A stretch of DNA of 29,042 nt from IMG/VR virus record IMGVR_UViG_3300025759_000488, positions 1-29,042 of that record; one strand, 5' to 3'. The notes under the pieces were generated by a model. The model worked only from the letters and a program-made list of their open reading frames with translations, was not told the origin of the DNA and did no database searches. Below, in pieces: positions 23,208 through 29,042 of this stretch; the stretch's first letter is position 1, and the number at the start of each line of letters is the position of its first letter. A program made the position numbers and the translations under genes. The stretch is from a virus.

Positions 23208-23696
23208 CTACGCTCCCATTAAACCTTTACGCTCTGGTTCTTCCTCATCTTCTACTTCTTCCTCTTCAGGTTCTTCTTCTGAATCAGATGGAGTAAGACC
23301 CTCTTCTTCTTCTATCTTTTTGATCTGAGCTTCGACAAAGCTAGTATCTACCTTACGAGGAATAGCCATAACATAGTCTATCTCTGCTTTCTTAGCTACA
23401 GCTTCTAATACTCTACCTATTTCTGGTGTTATTAAAAGAGCTACATCATAACTAATAAGACCACTAGCAGTCATGTTATTAACTATAGTATTAGTAATAC
23501 CTTCTATCGGCAATCCTTCATCCATGCAAAATACTATTCTGTCGTAGTTATCTCCTTTAGCCAATACATCTATAAAATGTTGAAAGGCTTCAGTAGGCAA
23601 GGTTATCCTTGGTGGTTTCTGCCATTTAGCAGTACCAACTTCTTCTGTAAAAGAAGATCCTGGAATAGGTCCATCTCCTAAAAATTCATTTAACAT
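23208..23696 (-). CDS. Putative virion or assembly protein, acidic tail
   Basis: A 162-residue protein with a folded N-terminal part (PRITLPTEAFQHFIDVLAKG, then YDRIVFCMDEGLPIEGITNT) and a strikingly acidic tail (EEEGLTPSDSEEEPEEEEVE). The acidic end may bind a basic partner or mimic DNA. A strong AGGAGG lies before ATG 23696. No family is recognised; the position suggests a structural or assembly role. Confidence 0.65.
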   Translation of the reverse strand: MLNEFLGDGPIPGSSFTEEVGTAKWQKPPRITLPTEAFQHFIDVLAKGDNYDRIVFCMDEGLPIEGITNTIVNNMTASGLISYDVALLITPEIGRVLEAVAKKAEIDYVMAIPRKVDTSFVEAQIKKIEEEEGLTPSDSEEEPEEEEVEDEEEPERKGLMGA

Positions 23697-23709
23697 ACTC
23701 TACTACCTC

Positions 23710-24030
23710 CTACGTTATCGAACCCTGCTTAATAGCACCGTATTCTCCAACCTGTGTTCCTTTTTCTGGATCTAGTCTATCTGCAACTAACTTAGCTTTA
23801 GCTACCATCTGATAATAATCATACATTTCTGCACTAGCAGCAGACTTAGCACTTCTACCTGTACTAGGTTGGCTCATTCCTATAGAACTAGTTTTAAATC
23901 CACCAGCAGATAAACTTGCTTGTGCGGAATCTAATGGAGTTGCTTTTCTGGATTTACCTTTGCTACCAAATATTTTACCTAGGGCTTTAAAGCCTAGACT
24001 TACTGCCATGCCTGTTGGATCAGCTACCAT
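23710..24030 (-). CDS. Small putative structural protein
   Basis: A 106-residue protein with a Gly/Lys-rich N-terminal region (VSLGFKALGKIFGSKGKSRK), a Ser/Ala-rich middle and a helical end (AEMYDYYQMVAKAKLVADRL). The start follows AAGGAG. No family is recognised; the late-operon location suggests a virion component. Confidence 0.65.
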   Translation of the reverse strand: MVADPTGMAVSLGFKALGKIFGSKGKSRKATPLDSAQASLSAGGFKTSSIGMSQPSTGRSAKSAASAEMYDYYQMVAKAKLVADRLDPEKGTQVGEYGAIKQGSIT

Positions 24031-24041
24031 CTATTTTCTCC

Positions 24042-26063
24042 TTATGTACCAATATTAAATATACTATCTCCACCTATAACAGTATCTAAACCAGTATCTC
24101 CTGCAAAATCACCTAAATCAAAATCAGATACAGCATCAACGCCATCACTAAAGAAATTAGAAACACCGTCTACTATATCACCACCAAACTCTTGACCTAT
24201 ACCAGATACAACATCAAATGCTAAAGCACCTACCTTACTAGAGAAAGCAGCATCTGCATTCTTACCATAAATAAACGATGCATAAGCAACTTTCTTAGCA
24301 TACTGATCATTATCACGAGAAGTAGTTCTAGCCCAGAACTCATTATCTCTAAACTGTTGCCAACGATTGTTTAGTGCAGTTTGGCTCATGTTAAACCTAT
24401 TCATGACATTCATCTGGTTAGCAGCATTCTGTAGTGCAGTATTCTGAGTATTAATCTGTCTACGCCATACAGCATTAGATTGATCTATAAGTATACTATT
24501 CTTAGTATTAAACTGCTCTCTCTGGTTTTCTAGATTAGCATTAAACTGTGACATTGTGTTTGTCTGTCCAGCATTAAACTGAGCTATAGCATTCTGTTGT
24601 TGTGCATTAAACTTACTTGTCTCATTAAACAGTCCTGCAAAGAACTGGTCATTCTGTTGCTCACTAGATGCATTAAACTGTTTGGATGAGTTAATAGCTG
24701 ACTGATCATTAAACAGAGCCTGTACTCTTTGTTGAGAATTAAATACTCTAGTCTGTTGTTCGTTGTTTAAGTTCTGTATATCTAGTTGTAATGTCTGTTG
24801 TGAGTTTAATACTTCTGCTTGTTGTCTGTTATTTAGGTTAGCTTGTTGGAATGCAGCGAATGTCTGAGCATCAGCAGCGGCTATAGGTGTAGCAGCTTCC
24901 ATAGCAGCATTAAGTATAGCTTCTCCTGCCATTGTAGATGCACCCATACCTCGTGCTGCTAGTCTCTGTTCAGCTAAACGTATAGATGGTGCAGCCCATG
25001 ATGGTATTTCACCACCATCAAACTGAGCAGTAAGAGATGCTAACTGACCCTGTACCGTTGATTGAGTGTCAACTTGTTCTTGTTGGGCTGTTACGAAATC
25101 TCTTAGATCAGTTTGTTTTGCTGCCTGTATATTCTGTTGCTGTACCTGATCAAACATTTGAGTAGCTTGAAAGTTAGCAGGTCCAGTTTTAGGTTGAGCA
25201 GTTGCTTGTTGTACATTCTGCACTGTTTGCGTAGGTGCGAATGTAGATCTAGGGTCCAGTTGATAATTCTGTTTATTAAGCAACTCCTCTGGTTGTACTT
25301 GTTGCATTGTAGGTTTAAATATTGTACCACCTGTTGTAGGTGCAGTTCTTCCTTCAAATTTACCAAAAGTATCATAATGTTGTTGAGCAGATGTAAAATC
25401 TCCTCTTTGTATAGCTTGAGCAACATCTGGATTTGCATCCATGTAACCTTGTTGGTCTAGTGTTCCCTGTATTAATGTAGGATTAGTTGCCATCTGTGCC
25501 TGTTGGCCTTGAGCAGTTTGTTGACCAAAAGCATCTACATTACCTAGATTAGTACCTTGAGCAGTTCTAAATGCAGTAGCTCTACTAGGATCATCAAATG
25601 CACCTTTAAATCCTATATCTCTATCTGTTTGTCTCTGTTTTAAATTATCTAAAGCAGACTGTAATTGATCAGTATTACCTTGAGCATTTAAATCTCTTAG
25701 TTGTTGTGCAGTAAAGTTAAAATCACCACCCATCAAATCTTCACGAATATTACCTTGAGCATCTACATAATTAGCTAACTGAGTATTAAATTGTTCATCT
25801 CGTAATTGCTCTGGAGTTTTAGGTGGTGGAGGAGCATTAGGATCAGGTGGTATGTCAGTAAATACATTTAGTCCAGTATTAGGATCTTGTGTTATTTGTT
25901 TACCTGCTGGTGTAGGTCCAGTAGCATAGTTTTGAGGTACATCTAAACCTAATTCCTCTAATCTATTTGTAGGAACAGGTACAAACTGACCCTCACTACC
26001 CATAGAAGGATCAAATATTTCCCATCTACCTTGTTCTTTTCTAGTTTCACCTGCTTGTGGCAT
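24042..26063 (-). CDS. Repeat-rich virion protein with 11-residue coiled coil
   Basis: A 673-residue Gln/Asn-rich protein. Residues about 207-239 form an NPDV module (YMDANPDVAQAIQRGDFTSA, ending FGKFEGR) also seen in shorter form in the next gene. Residues about 408-566 are made of 11-residue repeats starting FN (for example FNAQQQNAIAQ, FNAGQTNTMSQ, FNANLENQREQ), the period of right-handed coiled coils. The C terminus is acidic and Gly-rich. This suggests a long fibrous tail or internal component. AGGAG precedes ATG 26063. The exact role is unknown. Confidence 0.72.
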   Translation of the reverse strand: MPQAGETRKEQGRWEIFDPSMGSEGQFVPVPTNRLEELGLDVPQNYATGPTPAGKQITQDPNTGLNVFTDIPPDPNAPPPPKTPEQLRDEQFNTQLANYVDAQGNIREDLMGGDFNFTAQQLRDLNAQGNTDQLQSALDNLKQRQTDRDIGFKGAFDDPSRATAFRTAQGTNLGNVDAFGQQTAQGQQAQMATNPTLIQGTLDQQGYMDANPDVAQAIQRGDFTSAQQHYDTFGKFEGRTAPTTGGTIFKPTMQQVQPEELLNKQNYQLDPRSTFAPTQTVQNVQQATAQPKTGPANFQATQMFDQVQQQNIQAAKQTDLRDFVTAQQEQVDTQSTVQGQLASLTAQFDGGEIPSWAAPSIRLAEQRLAARGMGASTMAGEAILNAAMEAATPIAAADAQTFAAFQQANLNNRQQAEVLNSQQTLQLDIQNLNNEQQTRVFNSQQRVQALFNDQSAINSSKQFNASSEQQNDQFFAGLFNETSKFNAQQQNAIAQFNAGQTNTMSQFNANLENQREQFNTKNSILIDQSNAVWRRQINTQNTALQNAANQMNVMNRFNMSQTALNNRWQQFRDNEFWARTTSRDNDQYAKKVAYASFIYGKNADAAFSSKVGALAFDVVSGIGQEFGGDIVDGVSNFFSDGVDAVSDFDLGDFAGDTGLDTVIGGDSIFNIGT
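24366..24842 (-). repeat. Hendecad (11-residue) coding repeats
   Basis: Phe or a replacement occurs every 11 residues at 463, 474, 485, 496, 507, 518 and 529 of the encoded protein, with looser copies on both sides. Each unit corresponds to 33 bases. The repeats are degenerate at DNA level. Confidence 0.7.
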
Positions 26064-26075
26064 TATACTCTCCTA

Positions 26076-27194
26076 TTAAACTGGGCTTCTTGTAGGCCCA
26101 AAACCGACTTGATCTCTAGGATCTACTGCAACAGGACCAGTTGGACCCATCATACCTCCACCTTGAGGTGCAAATGATCTAAGATTTTGACCTGCAATCT
26201 GTGCTGCCTGACTTGCCTGTTGTGTCTGTTGTGCTTGTGGTGCTACTTGACGAGCCATCATACCTTGTTGTCTTGCTAATGCCTGTTGTTCTGCCATTCT
26301 ATTAGTTTGCGCTCCGACAGTTCTTAATTGATTTTCTAACTGATCACGAGTAGTCATACCTATTTCTCTACCTTGCGCTCTCTGACCTTCAGCAGCTAAT
26401 TGATATTGTCTTTGTGCGCTCTCAAAATCACTAAGATCACCAGTTAATGTAGTTAGATCTCTACCTAGTCCTCTAACACCACTAGTAATACCTGCCTGAC
26501 CTTGACCTAGTGCCATCTGACCACCAAATAATGTTTGAGGTTGGTTTTCACTAGCTACACCAATAGCACCACCGATAGCTTGTTGACCTTCTCCTAGTGC
26601 CTGTTGTCCACCCATGATACCCTGTTGACCTGCTGCTAATGCAGTTTGACCTTCACCTAATGTAGCTTGACCTTCTGCAAGAACACCTTGACCAGTACCT
26701 AGAGTTTGTTGACCAGTCATAAGATCTTGTTGACCTGACATAAGACCTTGACTTGGTTGTTGAGCATATATTCCTGTTGCTTCTGTGACAATATTACCTT
26801 CTTCATCACGAACTTCAGGAGTTCCTACAAAACCTTGAATACGATCATAGTCTATGTCTGGTCCTTGAGTGATATTCATAGTTCTATAATCACCACCACC
26901 ACCACTTACACTAATGGGAGTATTATCTTTTATTTGTTGTAATTGTTCAGCAGTAAATGGGGCAGGTTGTATGGCCTCCACAGGGTCAGGAGGAGGAGCA
27001 TCTGCTTCACTAGCAAATCTAGCCTCTCCTGCTGCTTGAGCATATTTATAGTGATCGGTAACACTACCTTGCCATTTTGGACCGTCTGCTCCTACCTGTT
27101 GCCTTAATATAGCAGTAGCAACATCAGGATTTTGTTTTAGATAAGCTATTTCTTGCTCTGGAGTTAGCTCTCCTTGAATTTCTGGTAATGCCAT
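26076..27194 (-). CDS. Virion protein with GQ heptad repeats
   Basis: A 372-residue protein. The N-terminal part (about residues 12-60) has an NPDV module, EIAYLKQNPDVATAIL, like the neighbouring gene. Residues 153-208 hold eight heptads of the form xGQxxLx (TGQQTLG, TGQGVLA, EGQATLG, EGQTALA and others). A Gln-rich helical region follows, then a Gly/Pro-rich end (PQGGGMMGPTGPVA). It is probably an elongated structural protein of the tail or fibre base. AGAGGAAAG precedes ATG 27194. No named family is recognised. Confidence 0.7.
   Translation of the reverse strand: MALPEIQGELTPEQEIAYLKQNPDVATAILRQQVGADGPKWQGSVTDHYKYAQAAGEARFASEADAPPPDPVEAIQPAPFTAEQLQQIKDNTPISVSGGGGDYRTMNITQGPDIDYDRIQGFVGTPEVRDEEGNIVTEATGIYAQQPSQGLMSGQQDLMTGQQTLGTGQGVLAEGQATLGEGQTALAAGQQGIMGGQQALGEGQQAIGGAIGVASENQPQTLFGGQMALGQGQAGITSGVRGLGRDLTTLTGDLSDFESAQRQYQLAAEGQRAQGREIGMTTRDQLENQLRTVGAQTNRMAEQQALARQQGMMARQVAPQAQQTQQASQAAQIAGQNLRSFAPQGGGMMGPTGPVAVDPRDQVGFGPTRSPV
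26571..26738 (-). repeat. Eight 21-bp coding repeats (GQ heptads)
   Basis: Eight consecutive 21-base units encode xGQxxLx or xGQxxIx. The protein pattern is strict at Gly and Gln while the bases vary, which argues for selection on the protein. Partial further copies follow (GGQMALG, QGQAGIT). Confidence 0.75.
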
Positions 27195-27207
27195 ATTACT
27201 TTCCTCT

Positions 27208-28704
27208 CTAACCTTTCACAATTAATTCTGTTGCAGATATTGCCGTACCAGCTACTACACTAGGACTATCTGCACTTGTTCCTAACGTACCATCAGTCTG
27301 CACATAGTATGTCTGACCTGCTGTTAGACCTGATTGATCTTTGTTTACTGTGCCAACTACATCTATTGTAGCTTCTGCTGTATCAGCATATGTACCACCT
27401 GATGCTATGCCTATGTAGTTTTCTGAGGTTAGAGTACTCGCATTATATGTAGCAGCAGTTGCACGAACAATAGCTTTACCATGACTACTATCTCCTGAGT
27501 CTGAATAAAGTAATACAGTTCGTTTTAAGTTTGAATCAAAGATAACATCATTATAATCTGTAGAATCATTTGAATCTACTTGAGCGTGAGTAAATGATAC
27601 GTTAGTCCCACTTATTGTACCTTCTGCATAGCGAACTCCTGGTGTATTGTCACCAGTATTACCTTCATTATATATTCCAACAAACTTACCTGCTGCATCA
27701 TTAAAAACTAAGGCTATCGCAGTTGCAGCTCCTGCACCAGTGTCATAAACTAATGCTTTACTGCCAAAACTTAAAGAAGTACCTGATACAGTTCCTACTA
27801 TTCCTGTTGCTTTAGAATATATACCTAGACCAATTTGTTGAAATAATATTAAAAACTTATTATTCGTTGTATCAAATGCAATATCCATATATGAGGTTTC
27901 AGCAGATTCCCAGACAACAGGTGTCTGCGCTGTAACCACACTATTAGATGCAACTGATAATACACAAGCAGTTCCGTAAGAGCTATTAGCACCATCCTTA
28001 TAAGTAACTACATGGACATTATTACTACTATCAAACGCCACTGACTGCTCTGTTGCTTGTCCAGTTTCAAAAACTACTTCACTTCCAAAAGATATACTTG
28101 TGCCACTAACTGTACCTGCAATAGCGCAACCATCGTTGCCAACCTTTGGAAAAGTAATTAAAACTTTATTAACATTTGTATCAAAAGATGCATCTATATC
28201 ATCTCCCATATTAGAATTGGCCCAAAAGGTTGTTGCGGTTCCAAAACTTATAGACGTTCCACTAACCGTTCCAACAATAGCAGTACCGTAATAGCTATTG
28301 CCACCATCTCTATATACTATAACAACTTTATTATTACTACTGTCAAATATAGCAGCAATTCCATCAGTGGTGGCACTTTCAAATACAACAGGCGTACCAA
28401 AAGAAATACTATTATCACTATCGTCTATTGTGCCAATTACAGCAGTACCATAATTTGAATTACCTATATCTTGATAAGTAACAACGACTTTATTGCTGTT
28501 GCTGTCAAACGTGCCGTGTTGTGGCCTTGCTGATGCCGACTCAAATGTAACTGCTGAACCAAGACCTGCTGATATAGTTACAGATGATGCAGCTTGTTTA
28601 ACAGTACCATCAGTATTCACAACTACAGCCTTACCATTTGTAATCGCACCAGATGCAACAGCTTTATATTTACCTGCTTGTTTAGGGGGAACGTATGCTA
28701 CCAT
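27208..28704 (-). CDS. Fibre-like protein, seven beta repeats
   Basis: A 498-residue protein. It begins MVAYVPPKQAGKYKAVASGA, likely a virion attachment segment. Then come seven repeats of about 52 residues with the core FDSSNNKVVIVYRDGGNS, YGTAIVGTVSGTSISFG and FES, consistent with a seven-bladed beta-propeller. From residue 425 there is a C-terminal domain (LTAGQTYYVQTDGTLGTSAD and ATELIVKG) shared with the neighbouring gene. It is a good candidate receptor-binding or surface decoration protein of the virion. The start lies three bases after the previous stop, with AAAGGG upstream. Confidence 0.75.
   Translation of the reverse strand: MVAYVPPKQAGKYKAVASGAITNGKAVVVNTDGTVKQAASSVTISAGLGSAVTFESASARPQHGTFDSNSNKVVVTYQDIGNSNYGTAVIGTIDDSDNSISFGTPVVFESATTDGIAAIFDSSNNKVVIVYRDGGNSYYGTAIVGTVSGTSISFGTATTFWANSNMGDDIDASFDTNVNKVLITFPKVGNDGCAIAGTVSGTSISFGSEVVFETGQATEQSVAFDSSNNVHVVTYKDGANSSYGTACVLSVASNSVVTAQTPVVWESAETSYMDIAFDTTNNKFLILFQQIGLGIYSKATGIVGTVSGTSLSFGSKALVYDTGAGAATAIALVFNDAAGKFVGIYNEGNTGDNTPGVRYAEGTISGTNVSFTHAQVDSNDSTDYNDVIFDSNLKRTVLLYSDSGDSSHGKAIVRATAATYNASTLTSENYIGIASGGTYADTAEATIDVVGTVNKDQSGLTAGQTYYVQTDGTLGTSADSPSVVAGTAISATELIVKG
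27433..28551 (-). repeat. Seven-fold ~52-residue blade-like repeats
   Basis: Seven successive units share FD(S/T)xxNK, a Val-rich strand with a Tyr, an NSxYGxA turn, GTVSGTSISFG and an FES-type end; units 6 and 7 are the most diverged. Similarity at DNA level is lower than at protein level. Confidence 0.7.
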
Positions 28705-28707
28705 TTC

Positions 28708-29042
28708 TTACCCTTTCACAATCAGTTTAGTTGCCGTTACGGCAGTACCAGCTACGACAGATGGGCTATCTGCCGATGTGCCTATTGTACCATCTGTTTG
28801 TACAAAATACTGTTGTCCTGGAGTTAAACTCGTTTGATTTTCATCTACAGTGCCTTTAGTATTTACTGTAACAGGTTGCCCAGTAGCTACTGTATCTTCT
28901 GCAAAGCCTATGAAGTTTTCTGATGTAAGGTTTGTTGGTACAGCATTCTGTAATATTATTGCAGTACCATCATCACCGTCCCCTGCATCTTTATATGATA
29001 TAACAACTCGCTCTGCATTGCTGTCATAACCTAATCCAATAT
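28708..29042 (-). CDS. Fibre-like protein, C-terminal part (cut by window end)
   Basis: The last 110 residues of a protein whose start lies beyond the window. It has the end of a blade repeat (YDSNAERVVISYKDAGD) and then the same C-terminal domain as the downstream neighbour (LTPGQQYFVQTDGTIGTSAD, ending TKLIVKG). The two genes are tandem paralogues, probably from duplication. The stop is followed after three bases by the next start. Confidence 0.8.
   Translation of the reverse strand, partial: IGLGYDSNAERVVISYKDAGDGDDGTAIILQNAVPTNLTSENFIGFAEDTVATGQPVTVNTKGTVDENQTSLTPGQQYFVQTDGTIGTSADSPSVVAGTAVTATKLIVKG

Noticed and set aside
26571-26738. 21-bp tandem units as a CRISPR or non-coding satellite
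   Set aside because: The units stay in frame, vary in bases but keep the protein motif, and there are no spacers.
28493-28837. A 114-codon + strand frame near the window end
   Set aside because: Antisense to the fibre-like genes; Val/Ala/Thr-rich content mirrors the repeats on the other strand.
1-29042. tRNA or rRNA genes
   Set aside because: No cloverleaf with a terminal CCA-side arm and T-loop GTTCRA motif was seen by eye on either strand; a covariance-model scan would settle it.

Overview
The window looks like part of the genome of a marine, T7-like (short-tailed) lytic bacteriophage. The best diagnostic is the family-A DNA polymerase, which carries two DnaJ-type CxxCxGxG zinc motifs between its exonuclease and polymerase domains. 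From memory this is a hallmark of the HMO-2011-type podoviruses of marine alphaproteobacteria (SAR116, SAR11 and roseobacter relatives); I could not run a search. Strong A/T richness, tightly packed small genes and a phosphate-binding protein closely resembling alphaproteobacterial PstS fit such a host. No integrase, RNA polymerase, terminase, portal or capsid gene lies in the window, so it is roughly half a genome.

Region 1 (1-15655, all + strand) is the early/middle block: a conserved unknown protein, a Mom-like DNA modification enzyme, a DUF932-like protein, primase, a DPPY-motif adenine methyltransferase, a DnaB/gp4-like helicase, a SleB-type wall hydrolase, PstS, the DNA polymerase, a candidate ssDNA-binding protein, a Cas4-like Fe-S exonuclease, a PD-(D/E)XK endonuclease, a DUF3310 protein, a MazG-like pyrophosphohydrolase, class II ribonucleotide reductase, an RMF-like small protein, endonuclease VII and an exported protein. 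These make and protect phage DNA, supply deoxynucleotides and phosphate, and process recombination intermediates. The block ends at a clear intrinsic terminator (15620-15655).

Region 2 (15656-29042, all - strand, read right to left) is the late block. It starts with two tandem fibre-like proteins (one cut by the window end), then two repeat-rich structural proteins, four putative virion proteins including one of 1229 residues, then a minimal MscS-like protein, a three-TM holin, several very small basic or Cys-rich proteins and a GH24 endolysin. Its own terminator lies inside the last + strand gene, so the two transcripts should overlap in antisense by about 385 bases.

Reading the sequence between longer frames revealed seven short genes under about 60 codons: 2242-2421, 2402-2515, 5208-5375, 6881-6958, 12680-12856, 16727-16906 (very Cys-rich) and 16903-17049 (GTG start). 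The most unusual points are the MscS-like protein coupled to the holin, the Cys-rich mini-protein, the RMF-like gene with GTG start inside the nrdJ end, Mom plus an adenine methyltransferase in one lytic phage, a UUCG-capped hairpin before the SleB gene, and the dovetailed convergent terminators.
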